Part shown: in pieces, positions 28,699 to 37,040 of the stretch | Layout of the letters: the number at the start of each line of letters is the position of its first letter | How positions within the stretch are numbered: position 1 is the first letter of the stretch | Notes under the pieces: model-generated | What the model was told of the DNA's origin: nothing | Seen by the model: only the letters and a program-made list of their open reading frames with translations | Databases searched by the model: none | Assembly: GCF_004127215.1 (NCBI RefSeq) | Contig: NZ_QEWJ01000007.1 | Coordinates: 53,555 to 117,554, forward strand | DNA length: 64,000 bases | DNA from: Streptococcus oralis | GTDB taxonomy: Bacteria; Bacillota; Bacilli; Lactobacillales; Streptococcaceae | Reading direction: 5' to 3' | Translations under genes and position numbers: made by a program

Positions 28699-28719
28699 TT
28701 ATCCACAAGTTGTGGATAA
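28699..28719. repeat. Paired DnaA-box palindrome, copy 2
   Basis: Two perfect DnaA boxes face each other (TTATCCACA, AGT, TGTGGATAA), a complete 10+1+10 palindrome, 41 bases before the fucosidase start codon. DnaA binding is inferred from the motif. A different regulator is possible. Confidence 0.7.
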
Positions 28720-28759
28720 CTTTGTGAACAAGAGAAATAATCAGAGAAAGAGATACGAG

Positions 28760-30439
28760 ATGATGAACATAAAACCACATGGGCCATTACCAAGTCAGGC
28801 CCAGCTAGCTTATTTAGAGGATGAACTAGCTGCCTTTATCCATTTTGGCCCCAATACCTTTTATGACCAAGAATGGGGAAGTGGGCAAGAGGATCCCAAG
28901 CGTTTTAACCCGACCAAGTTGGATGCGCGTGAATGGGTTCGGGTACTTAAAGAAACGGGTTTTAAAAAGCTGATTTTGGTGGTCAAGCACCACGATGGTT
29001 TTGTCCTCTACCCGACAGCTTATACAGACTATTCGGTCAAGGCTAGCCCTTGGAGGGGTGGAAAGGGGGACTTGCTCCTTGAGGTTTCTAAAGCTGCAAC
29101 TGAGTTTGACATGGATTTGGGAGTGTATTTGTCTCCTTGGGATGCCCACAGTTCCCTCTATCATGTGGACCGAGAAGCAGACTACAATGCCTATTATCTG
29201 GCTCAGTTGAAGGAAATCTTATCAAATCCTGAGTATGGGAATGCCGGTAAATTTGCTGAGGTTTGGATGGATGGTGCTCGAGGAGAAGGGGCCCAGAAGG
29301 TCAACTATGAGTTTAAGGCCTGGTTTGAAACCATTCGTGACTTGCAGGGGGATTGTTTGATTTTCTCAACTGAGGGAACCAGTATTCGCTGGATTGGAAA
29401 TGAACGAGGCTACGCAGGGGATCCCTTGTGGCAAAAAGTCAAGCCCGACCAGTTGGGGACCGAGGCGGAATTAGATTATCTACAGCACGGAGACCCCTCT
29501 GGGACGCTATTTTCAATCGGGGAGGCAGATGTATCCCTTCGACCAGGTTGGTTTTACCATGAGGATCAGGACCCCAAGTCTCTCGAGGAATTGGTCGAAA
29601 TCTACTTTCACTCAGTAGGGCGGGGTACACCACTCTTGCTTAATATTCCGCCTAATAAAGATGGGCTCTTTGATGAAAAGGATATCCAGCGTCTCTATGA
29701 ATTTTCTGCCTACCGTAACGAGATCTATAAAGAAGATTTGGCTCTGGGAGCCAAGGTATCTGGTCCGGCTCTATCGCCAGACTTTGCCTGTCATCATCTG
29801 ACAGATGGACGGAAGACCAGTTCTTGGGCAAGTGATGCAGAGTTGCCAATCCAATTAGAGCTCGATTTAGGAGCTCCTGAAGCTTTTGATGTGATTGAGC
29901 TGAGGGAAGATTTGAAGCTAGGGCAACGCATCGCTGCTTTCCATGTTCAGGTAGAGTTGGATGGTGTCTGGCAGGAGTTTGGATCTGGTTATACTGTTGG
30001 CTACAAACGTCTCTTACGAGGATCGGTCGTTGAGGCGCAGAAGATACGTGTGACTATTACAGAGGCACAGGCTTTGCCTTTGTTGACCAAGATTTCACTT
30101 TATAAAACACCTAGCTTGTCAAAAAAAGAAGCTGTTCAGCAACTAGAGTTTTCAGAAAAAAGTCTGGCTGTGACCAAGGGAGAAAATGTCCAATTTACAG
30201 TTAAGCGAAGAGAATCTAGCAGTCCTTTAGAAGCTAAGATTTCGATTCAACCAGGGACGGGTGTGCATGGTATCGCTTATCGGGATGAGATTCAAGTTCT
30301 TGCGTTTCAAGTTGGCGAGACTGAAAAAAGGCTGACGCTACCAACCTTGTATTTTGCAGGAGATAAAAGCTTGGACTTTTATCTAAATCTGACGGTAGAC
30401 GGGCAGCTGGCTGACCAGCTTCAGGTCCAAGTTTCATAA
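28760..30439 (+). CDS. GH29 alpha-L-fucosidase
   Basis: 559-aa cytoplasmic (no signal peptide) glycosidase that removes alpha-linked fucose, likely alpha-1,3/4 on host glycans as for pneumococcal SP_2146. The catalytic nucleophile Asp lies in VWMDGARG (about residue 170). FIHFGPNTFYDQEWG and VKHHDGFVLYP are the family's opening motifs. A beta-sandwich domain follows the barrel (about 345-460, LSPDFACHHLTDGRKTSSWA), F5/8C-like. I choose 28760 over the ATG at 28691, whose extra 23 residues would be read through the DnaA-box palindrome. Confidence 0.88.
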   Translation: MMNIKPHGPLPSQAQLAYLEDELAAFIHFGPNTFYDQEWGSGQEDPKRFNPTKLDAREWVRVLKETGFKKLILVVKHHDGFVLYPTAYTDYSVKASPWRGGKGDLLLEVSKAATEFDMDLGVYLSPWDAHSSLYHVDREADYNAYYLAQLKEILSNPEYGNAGKFAEVWMDGARGEGAQKVNYEFKAWFETIRDLQGDCLIFSTEGTSIRWIGNERGYAGDPLWQKVKPDQLGTEAELDYLQHGDPSGTLFSIGEADVSLRPGWFYHEDQDPKSLEELVEIYFHSVGRGTPLLLNIPPNKDGLFDEKDIQRLYEFSAYRNEIYKEDLALGAKVSGPALSPDFACHHLTDGRKTSSWASDAELPIQLELDLGAPEAFDVIELREDLKLGQRIAAFHVQVELDGVWQEFGSGYTVGYKRLLRGSVVEAQKIRVTITEAQALPLLTKISLYKTPSLSKKEAVQQLEFSEKSLAVTKGENVQFTVKRRESSSPLEAKISIQPGTGVHGIAYRDEIQVLAFQVGETEKRLTLPTLYFAGDKSLDFYLNLTVDGQLADQLQVQVS

Positions 30440-30442
30440 AAG

Positions 30443-30473
30443 AAGAACCTTTGCGCGATGCAAAGGTTCTTTT
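30443..30473. terminator. Bidirectional terminator between the GH29 and GH92 genes
   Basis: AAGAACCTTTGC and GCAAAGGTTCTT form a perfect 12-bp stem with a GCGAT loop between two converging genes. Confidence 0.92.
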
Positions 30474-30475
30474 GG

Positions 30476-32563
30476 TTATGAGTGATTTGGTAGCCAGCTG
30501 AGAGTGAAGGTCAGTTGCTCAGCTTTCAAGAGGTCTTGGTGTTGGATACTAGATACTGGGGTCTTGTCCAATCGACATTCTTTGACAAAGTTGAAGTGGG
30601 TGTGGTTTTGCTCAGCATGGATATCCAGCCATTTATTTTCCTTAGCTAGGTAGACACGGAGATGATCAAAGAGGGGAATTCCGAGATCATAGCTGGGCTT
30701 GCCCGGACAGGTCGGGTAGAATCCAAGAGCCGACCAGATGTACCAAGCAGAGAGACTACCATTATCCTCATCGCCAGGATAGGCTTGCCAGCTTGGGTGA
30801 AAGGCTTTCTGACGTAAGGTCTTGATGAGCAGAGTGGTATAGTCAGGGTAGTCACTGTAGCGGAAGAGATAAGGGATGTGGAAACTAGGTTGGTTGGAAA
30901 TGGCGATTTGCCCAAAAGGAGCGGTAGCCATCTCGCTCATTTCATGAATCTCGTAACCATAGCCGGTGGTTTCAAAGATAGGAGCGTCCTGACAGGCTTT
31001 CAAAAGGTAGTGGCTGAAGGCTTCTTTTCCACCCATAAGCTGGATTAAGCATGGGATGTCGTGTAGAACGCCTAAAGTAGCTTGAATGGCTGAACATTCA
31101 GCGTAGTCGCGTCCCCAACTGTATGGAGAGAAGTCGGGACGGAAGTTGCCTTGATTGTCTCGTGCTCTCATGTAACCTGTCTCAGCGTCAAAGAGATGGC
31201 GGTAATTTTGTGATGCAACCTTATAAGTCTGGGCGATGTCATTCTGCCCTAGTTTTTCGGCACAGCTGGCGATACAAAAGTCACTATAGGCGTAGTCTAG
31301 GGTATGGCTGACGCTTTCGTGGTGGTCGGTAGAGAGATAACCTAATTCTTGGTATTGTGCCAAACCGTGACGACCATTGATGCCGAGAGGGTCGGACTTA
31401 GTGGCTGTCTCCAACATGGCTTGGAGGAGTTCTTCTTCCAAGTCAGGAGCCATTTCCTTGCAGGCACTATCTGCGATAATACCGTCCAATAGAGTCCCTG
31501 GCATCATGCCACGTTCATCTGGGGCTAGCCATTTTGGAAGAAATCCAGTATCGTGGTAGCTATTGAGGAAACCTTCTAGAAAGCGGTGATAGTGTTCCGG
31601 TATGATAAGGGCAAAGAGGGGGAAGGTGGTGCGGAAGGTATCCCAGAAACCATTGTTGCTAAAGAGGACACCGGGCTTGACAGTACCAGTAGACAAATCC
31701 ATGTGGATGGCCTGCCCTGACTCGTTCACCTCATAAAATGTCTGTGGGAAGAGGAAGAGTCTGTAGAGGCAGTGGTCAAAGAAGGTTCGGTCAGCCTCTC
31801 CTGTCTTAAGTACATCAAAACGATGGAGGAGATCTTCCCAGTCTGCTTGGGCATTTGCTTTACAGCTATCAAAGTCCTTTTGAGGTAGATTAAGCAACGC
31901 TTGAGAAGGAGAAATAAAAGAAGTCGCTAATTGGATCTCAGCATGACTACTTGCTAAGTCAATTCGCCAGTCTCCGCTTTTTTGGCTGACATCAAGAATA
32001 TCCGTATTCATTTGTAGGGCAGTGAAGAGTATCAGTGGATTTTTATTGGTCTCTGTTTTTCCTTCTTGTCTTAGGGCCAGAGTCCGCTTATCTACCTGCT
32101 TGACTGTCAGTTCATCTGCTGTATGAAGATTGAGGGAGAGAGCCTTACCTTGCTTTTGTTCTAGGCGAATAGAAGCACCGTAGCAAGTCGGTGTGAGCTG
32201 AGTTTCAATCTGATAGCGCAGGGAGAAAATCTTCAGATAATGAGGCTGGAAAGAGGCTTTTTCGATATCATAAGAAGACTGGCGGTGAAAGAGACTGTCT
32301 CCCCCAAGCTGACCTGTGACAGGTGTTATGAGGAGCCAAGAGTAGTCCCCAATCCAAGGGCTGGGCTGGTGGGTCAATCGAATCCCCTGAAAGATGGGTA
32401 GATGCGGATCGAAGAACCAAGCTCCCTCCTGGTCACTGGTCTGGGGCACAAAATAATTCATCCCAAAAGGCACGCCTGTATAAGGCAGGGTATTTCCCCG
32501 AGAGAAGGCATGCTTGCTAGCAGTGCCAAAGCGGGTATCGATGGTCTCAAGTATTGGTTTCAT
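30476..32563 (-). CDS. GH92 alpha-mannosidase
   Basis: 695-aa calcium-dependent exo-alpha-mannosidase (alpha-1,2 in pneumococcal SpGH92) acting on high-mannose N-glycans. Family blocks: GVPFGMNYFVPQT near the start, NNGFWDTFRTTFPLF (about 296-310), NQPSFHIPYLF and GDEDNGSLSAWYIWSALGFYP. No signal peptide, so it would act on imported oligosaccharides. It is on the opposite strand to its partner genes and has its own promoter region with a cre-like sequence. Confidence 0.92.
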   Translation of the reverse strand: MKPILETIDTRFGTASKHAFSRGNTLPYTGVPFGMNYFVPQTSDQEGAWFFDPHLPIFQGIRLTHQPSPWIGDYSWLLITPVTGQLGGDSLFHRQSSYDIEKASFQPHYLKIFSLRYQIETQLTPTCYGASIRLEQKQGKALSLNLHTADELTVKQVDKRTLALRQEGKTETNKNPLILFTALQMNTDILDVSQKSGDWRIDLASSHAEIQLATSFISPSQALLNLPQKDFDSCKANAQADWEDLLHRFDVLKTGEADRTFFDHCLYRLFLFPQTFYEVNESGQAIHMDLSTGTVKPGVLFSNNGFWDTFRTTFPLFALIIPEHYHRFLEGFLNSYHDTGFLPKWLAPDERGMMPGTLLDGIIADSACKEMAPDLEEELLQAMLETATKSDPLGINGRHGLAQYQELGYLSTDHHESVSHTLDYAYSDFCIASCAEKLGQNDIAQTYKVASQNYRHLFDAETGYMRARDNQGNFRPDFSPYSWGRDYAECSAIQATLGVLHDIPCLIQLMGGKEAFSHYLLKACQDAPIFETTGYGYEIHEMSEMATAPFGQIAISNQPSFHIPYLFRYSDYPDYTTLLIKTLRQKAFHPSWQAYPGDEDNGSLSAWYIWSALGFYPTCPGKPSYDLGIPLFDHLRVYLAKENKWLDIHAEQNHTHFNFVKECRLDKTPVSSIQHQDLLKAEQLTFTLSWLPNHS

Positions 32564-32574
32564 GATTATCTCTT

Positions 32575-32587
32575 TGTAAACGTTTCA
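32575..32587 (-). promoter_or_regulatory. Partial cre-like palindrome upstream of GH92
   Basis: On the minus strand TGAAACGTTTACA: the right arm (CGTTTACA) fits the CcpA site TGWNANCGNTNWCA, and the left arm is one base short. It lies about 12 bases before the start codon. Possible catabolite repression, weak. Confidence 0.4.
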
Positions 32588-32630
32588 TATTTTATATAGT
32601 ATAACATGAAATGAACAAAAAAGCTTCAGA

Positions 32631-33293
32631 TCAATATAAATTCCTTAAAGCTTGATCATCTATGATATGAATGGTACGACGAACTTTTCGAATATAGTGA
32701 TGTTCTTCAAAAATTTTAAATTTTCGCGAAATAGTTTCGGGCCTCGTTCCAAGGTAACTGGCAAGTTCCTTTTCTGAAATTGGCAAAGTGAAGGTGAGTT
32801 TAGGATTGTTACTTTTTCCGGTAAGGTGAATAAGATAGCAAGCAAGGCGTTGTTCTATTTTTTCAAAGGCTAATAAGGTGACTTGTTCTTCCGTCTGAAT
32901 TGCTTTTATGGCATTAAGACGTAGAAGTTGCCAACTAAAATGTGGAAAACTCTGGAGAAGGTATTGAAAATCTTTTTTATAAATGACACAGACTTCTGTA
33001 GAGACCAAGGCTTCCCCATAGAGATCCTGATTATTCTCTTCAAAGAGATAGTTTTCTCCTTCGTAATTTCCTTTGCCAACGATACGGATGCATTGCTCGG
33101 TTCCATCATTAGTCAGACGATAGACCTTAAATTGTCCTCTATTAACAATGATTAAGGTTTCCTCATCAAAGGGTGAGAAAATTAACTCGCCCTTTTTAAA
33201 TTTCTTATGGTGAAACAGACTTTGGATACCCTGAAGTTCATCACGGGAGAGGGAGCTAAAAAGGGGAACGGTATAAAAGCATGGTTGGGACAT
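32631..33293 (-). CDS. Crp/Fnr-family regulator, divergent from the nrd cluster
   Basis: 220 aa: an N-terminal cyclic-nucleotide-type beta-roll (about 15-125, KKGELIFSPFDEETLIIVNRGQFKVYRL), a dimer helix, and a C-terminal HTH (ISEKELASYLGTRPETISRKFKIFEE, about 172-197). Cys5 and a few scattered cysteines do not form an Fnr iron-sulfur motif. It is transcribed away from nrdI, and an Fnr-type palindrome lies between the two genes at 33328-33341. This suggests that it activates the nrd genes and controls itself. The effector is unknown. Confidence 0.82.
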   Translation of the reverse strand: MSQPCFYTVPLFSSLSRDELQGIQSLFHHKKFKKGELIFSPFDEETLIIVNRGQFKVYRLTNDGTEQCIRIVGKGNYEGENYLFEENNQDLYGEALVSTEVCVIYKKDFQYLLQSFPHFSWQLLRLNAIKAIQTEEQVTLLAFEKIEQRLACYLIHLTGKSNNPKLTFTLPISEKELASYLGTRPETISRKFKIFEEHHYIRKVRRTIHIIDDQALRNLY

Positions 33294-33327
33294 AGAAACT
33301 CCTAATTTTGAAGAAATTTATAGAAAC

Positions 33328-33341
33328 TTGACGAATATCAA
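33328..33341. promoter_or_regulatory. Fnr-type operator in the nrdI promoter
   Basis: TTGACGAATATCAA matches the Crp/Fnr palindrome TTGAT-N4-ATCAA with one mismatch. Its centre is about 41.5 bases upstream of the expected nrdI transcription start, the usual class II activator position. Confidence 0.65.
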
Positions 33342-33363
33342 TTTTTTTATCATTTAGATACAG

Positions 33364-33369
33364 TAAAAT
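33364..33369 (+). promoter_or_regulatory. -10 element of the nrd operon
   Basis: TAAAAT with no good -35 at 17 bases, which fits an activator-dependent promoter. Confidence 0.5.
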
Positions 33370-33374
33370 AAAAA

Positions 33375-33390
33375 ACACAATATATAGAGC
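33375..33390 (+). promoter_or_regulatory. NrdR box 1
   Basis: ACACAATATATAGAGC agrees with the NrdR consensus ACACWATATWTWGTGT at 14 of 16 positions and covers the expected transcription start. Confidence 0.7.
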
Positions 33391-33405
33391 GTATTGTTTT
33401 GTAAA

Positions 33406-33421
33406 ACACAATATATTGTAT
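33406..33421 (+). promoter_or_regulatory. NrdR box 2
   Basis: ACACAATATATTGTAT agrees with the NrdR consensus at 15 of 16 positions. It lies 31 bp after box 1 (three helical turns), the spacing typical of NrdR box pairs. Confidence 0.85.
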
Positions 33422-33437
33422 CAAAAAAGGAGAAGTC

Positions 33438-33911
33438 ATGCAAAGAATTAGATTTTATTATATTAGTTTAAGTGGGAATACGAGTTCCTTTGTCCAGCGG
33501 GTCAGTCAATATATAAAAGCGACGTATCATAGAGAAGTTGAGTCTTTGAATGTAAAAGATTTAAAAGGGGAGGCAATCACAGTAGATGGTCCCTTTGTCA
33601 GTTTTTTACCAACTTATCTAGAGGGAGGAAATGGAATTGATACTGGTTTCCAAGAAATTCTGACGGGAAATCTTCGAAAATTTTTAGAGTATCAAGGAAA
33701 TTTTCGTTATTGTCTAGGAATTATTGGGAGTGGTAATCGAAATTTCAATAAGCAATTCTGTCTAACGGCTTTTCAATATGCAGATCAGTTTGGCTTTCCT
33801 GTTATAGATATTTTTGAATTACGCGGGACAGATGAAGATGTAGAGAGGATCTCCAAACATATTTTAGCTAGTTTTGAGAAAGCGGAGGAAAAAATAGATG
33901 TCAGCTACTAA
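33438..33911 (+). CDS. nrdI: Ribonucleotide reductase flavodoxin NrdI
   Basis: 157-aa FMN protein that supplies the oxidant for assembling the manganese-tyrosyl radical cofactor of class Ib NrdF. FMN-binding loops: YYISLSGNTSSFVQRV near the start and GIIGSGNRNFNKQFCLTA (about 95-112). RBS AAAAGGAGAAG precedes the ATG. Overlaps nrdE by 14 bases. First gene of this nrd operon. No nrdH is present. Confidence 0.9.
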   Translation: MQRIRFYYISLSGNTSSFVQRVSQYIKATYHREVESLNVKDLKGEAITVDGPFVSFLPTYLEGGNGIDTGFQEILTGNLRKFLEYQGNFRYCLGIIGSGNRNFNKQFCLTAFQYADQFGFPVIDIFELRGTDEDVERISKHILASFEKAEEKIDVSY

Positions 33912-36072
33912 GGATTATTTTGTTTTGAACAATATGGTGAACATTCCAATTGATGGTGAAATTCCTCTTTACTATGATAGAGAGGCCTTAACAGACTATT
34001 TAAAGAATGAAATTGAACCTCATACGATGCATTTTTCAAGTCTGAAAGAACGTCTCCGGTATTTAATTCAAGAGGATTATGTGGATGAAGAGGTTGTGGG
34101 CTTGTACCGTGGAGAGTCTGGTGAGATTGATAGTGATTTTTTAGAGGGCTTATATCAAAAAATAAAAGAACATGATTTTACCTTTAAGAGTTTTATGGGA
34201 GCTTATAAATTTTATAATCAATATGCACTAAAGACTGATGATTCAAAGACCTATTTGGAATCGTTTGAGGACCGGGTGTTCCTTAATGCCCTCTATCTAG
34301 GAAATGGTGATCAGAACTTAGCGACAAAAATTGCGGAGGAAATGATTACCCAACGGTACCAACCTGCGACCCCCACATTCTTAAATGCAGGAAAAAAACG
34401 GCGTGGTGAGATGGTTTCTTGTTTTCTGATAGATCTCGATGACTCTATGTTATCTATCGGACGTGGGATTAACTCTGCTTTGCAACTTTCTAGACTTGGT
34501 GGTGGGGTTGGAGTGAATTTATCGAACCTACGTGCGAGTGGATCTCCTATAAAAGGAATTGAACATGCTTCTTCGGGAGTGCTCCCTGTAATGAAACTAC
34601 TAGAAGACTCTTTCAGCTATAGCAATCAGCTAGGACAGAGAAATGGGGCAGGGGTCGTTTACTTGAATGTTTTTCATCAGGATATTCTCGCCTTTTTATC
34701 GACAAAGAAGGAGAATGCAGATGAAAAAATTCGTGTTAAAACCCTCTCTCTGGGGTTGGTCGTTCCGGATAAGTATTACGAGCTGATTAAAACAAATCAA
34801 CCCATGTATCTGTTTAATCCTTATCATGTTGAAAAAGTCTATGGGAAACCTTTTTCGTACGTAGATATCACGGCTGAATACGACCGATTGGTTGCAAATC
34901 CAGCTATTGAAAAGACAGTTGTTCAAGCGAGAGAATTAGAACAGGAAATTTCCCGCTTGCAACAAGAGTCTGGCTATCCTTATATTCTAAATATCGATGT
35001 CGCTAATCGCGCGAATCCCGTCAAAGGGAAAATCATTATGAGTAATCTTTGTTCAGAGATTTTGCAACCACAGACTCCATCCGTATTGAATGATGATTTG
35101 TCCTATCATGAGGTGGGAACGGATATTAGTTGTAACCTTGGATCAACTAATATTGTTAATTTACTAGAATCTGAAGATTTTGCTACCTCTGTTGATACAA
35201 TGGTTCGTGCTTTAACGACTGTTACGGATCTAGAGTCTGTTGAAGAAGTGCCTACAGTAAATAAGGGAAATCGTCTCTACCATACGATAGGGCTCGGAGC
35301 GATGGGATTACACACAGCTTTTGCTTTGCACCAAATCAAGTATGGTTCAAAAGAATCTCTAGAATTTACAGAAGCTTACTTCTTGGCATTGAATTATTAT
35401 TCTTTAGTATCCAGCAATAGAATCGCAAGAGAGCGGCATGAGACATTTTATGAATTTGCGGATTCACGTTATGCCGATGGAAGTTACTTTTCACCATATG
35501 TAGAGCAAGATTTTGTATTTAGATTTCCTAAGATAGCAGCCATTTTTAAGGATATTCCTATTCCAACGAAAGAAGATTGGAAGGTACTAAGGGAGAAGGT
35601 CATGAAAGATGGCCTCTACCATCGAAATCGTTTAGCAGTGGCGCCTAATGGTTCTATTTCTTATATCAACGAAACGAGTGCTTCTCTTCACCCGATTACT
35701 CAGTTGGTAGAGAATCGGCAGGAAAAGAAGGTGGGATCGATCTTTTATCCCGCTCCGTATCTGTCCAATGATACCTTACCATTTTATGAGACTGCTTATA
35801 ACATGGATCAGCGTAAAATTATTGATGTGTATGCAGTCGCACAAAAACACATTGATCAGGGAATGAGTCTGACTCTCTTTATGCGTTCTCAATTACCTGA
35901 AGGACTATATGGATGGAAAACTAAGGGAAATACAATGCTAACGACACGTGACTTGAATCGCCTTCGGAATTACGCATGGCGAAAAGGGATAAAATCACTT
36001 TATTATGTCAGAACCTATACAGAGGATGATGAATTTAGCAGTGTAAATAGCTGTGAATCTTGTATGATTTAA
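33898..36072 (+). CDS. nrdE: Class Ib ribonucleotide reductase large subunit
   Basis: 724-aa catalytic subunit that makes dNDPs from NDPs. Active-site features are intact: first redox Cys in EMVSCFLIDLDDSM, the loop NLCSEI (Asn, thiyl Cys, Glu), the second redox Cys in DISCNLGSTN, the Tyr pair SLYYVRT and a C-terminal CESCMI for thioredoxin/glutaredoxin-type reduction. No N-terminal ATP cone domain, as for class Ib. Sequence suggests a second, acquired reductase beside the core nrdHEF expected elsewhere. Confidence 0.95.
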   Translation: MSATKDYFVLNNMVNIPIDGEIPLYYDREALTDYLKNEIEPHTMHFSSLKERLRYLIQEDYVDEEVVGLYRGESGEIDSDFLEGLYQKIKEHDFTFKSFMGAYKFYNQYALKTDDSKTYLESFEDRVFLNALYLGNGDQNLATKIAEEMITQRYQPATPTFLNAGKKRRGEMVSCFLIDLDDSMLSIGRGINSALQLSRLGGGVGVNLSNLRASGSPIKGIEHASSGVLPVMKLLEDSFSYSNQLGQRNGAGVVYLNVFHQDILAFLSTKKENADEKIRVKTLSLGLVVPDKYYELIKTNQPMYLFNPYHVEKVYGKPFSYVDITAEYDRLVANPAIEKTVVQARELEQEISRLQQESGYPYILNIDVANRANPVKGKIIMSNLCSEILQPQTPSVLNDDLSYHEVGTDISCNLGSTNIVNLLESEDFATSVDTMVRALTTVTDLESVEEVPTVNKGNRLYHTIGLGAMGLHTAFALHQIKYGSKESLEFTEAYFLALNYYSLVSSNRIARERHETFYEFADSRYADGSYFSPYVEQDFVFRFPKIAAIFKDIPIPTKEDWKVLREKVMKDGLYHRNRLAVAPNGSISYINETSASLHPITQLVENRQEKKVGSIFYPAPYLSNDTLPFYETAYNMDQRKIIDVYAVAQKHIDQGMSLTLFMRSQLPEGLYGWKTKGNTMLTTRDLNRLRNYAWRKGIKSLYYVRTYTEDDEFSSVNSCESCMI

Positions 36073-36081
36073 GGAGAGAAG

Positions 36082-37029
36082 ATGTCAAAAAAATTTCTAT
36101 ATTACAAAGCAATCAACTGGAATGAGATTGAGGATGAATTGGATAACGCTACGTGGGAGAGGGCGACATCGTTATTTTGGCTAGACAATCGAATTCCAAT
36201 TGAAAATGATAAACCTGCTTTTAATCGTTTGTCGGTAGAGGAGAAGCAAGAATTAAATCGCTCGCTGATCTTTCTTGCGAATTTATCAACTTACCAGTCG
36301 TTAGAGGCAGAGGAGTTTATACGGCATAGTGAACGCTCACAACAGGAGGTTGCTATTGTAAACAATCTACAGTTCACTGAAATGGTAAATACCAAGGCTT
36401 ATAATACTATTTTATACTCCTTTAATGAAGACGAACAGGAGGTGGTATCCTTATTTGAGTGGGTAGATCAACATAAATTAGTAGTAGAGCGACTAGAAAG
36501 AGTCGACACGGTATATCATAGTAAAAATGCGATTCAGAAGCGCTTTATGGCTACTTGTGTTGAAGGAATTATGACTTATAGTCAACTTGCCTTTTTGATG
36601 AAATTGTGGATTCAAAAGGGCTTTACTAATCTTGGCGAAATGGTGAAAATGATTCTCTTGAATGAGTCATTGCATTGTGACTATCTGATACATAAAGTCA
36701 ATCTTCTTTTGGCAAGAATGGATAGAGCTGACCAAATCTCATTTCAAACCTGGGCTGTTGAAATGATTGACAGAATCTTAAAAACAGAGGGGAAAATCAT
36801 TTGTGAACTTTATGTAGATTCTGACATTCAAAAATTGACTCAGAACCTTGTACAAAGAGAAGCAAATCATTTGTTAGAGAGTATCGGGGTCGAAGAGAGG
36901 TACCCAGTTGATAGGGAAATTCTCTCTGCGCTTGATCGAGTATTGAACAGACTGAGAAAGCACGAGCTTCTCGGGCAGATGTCTATCCATAGGATAGAAG
37001 AATCACGTGATGATGACTATGATTTTTGA
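36082..37029 (+). CDS. Degenerate NrdF-like small subunit (beta-prime candidate)
   Basis: 315 aa and clearly NrdF-like along its length, but two metal ligands are changed: the helix-B Asp (LLDTxQ) is Ser69 in LANLSTYQ, and the first His (MExxHAxxY) is Asn103 in TEMVNTKAY. Glu100, Glu161, Glu195, His198 and radical-site Tyr107 remain. The RDE motif of the last ligand block is LNE. The C-terminal tail DDDYDF is shared with the intact NrdF that follows, so both should dock on NrdE. It may pair with NrdF as a structural partner. A relic is less likely given full length and no stops. Confidence 0.85.
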   Translation: MSKKFLYYKAINWNEIEDELDNATWERATSLFWLDNRIPIENDKPAFNRLSVEEKQELNRSLIFLANLSTYQSLEAEEFIRHSERSQQEVAIVNNLQFTEMVNTKAYNTILYSFNEDEQEVVSLFEWVDQHKLVVERLERVDTVYHSKNAIQKRFMATCVEGIMTYSQLAFLMKLWIQKGFTNLGEMVKMILLNESLHCDYLIHKVNLLLARMDRADQISFQTWAVEMIDRILKTEGKIICELYVDSDIQKLTQNLVQREANHLLESIGVEERYPVDREILSALDRVLNRLRKHELLGQMSIHRIEESRDDDYDF

Positions 37030-37040
37030 GGAGGATTTAT

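Noticed and set aside
28489-28760. T-box riboswitch or BOX/RUP repeat before the fucosidase gene
   Set aside because: No T-box GGTGG core and no BOX or RUP sequence words are present; only the DnaA-type palindromes and small hairpins are seen.
36082-37029. Metal-free class Ie NrdF (QSK/VPK type)
   Set aside because: Class Ie loses Glu ligands and gains Lys. Here Glu100, Glu161 and Glu195 remain and the changes are Asp to Ser and His to Asn.
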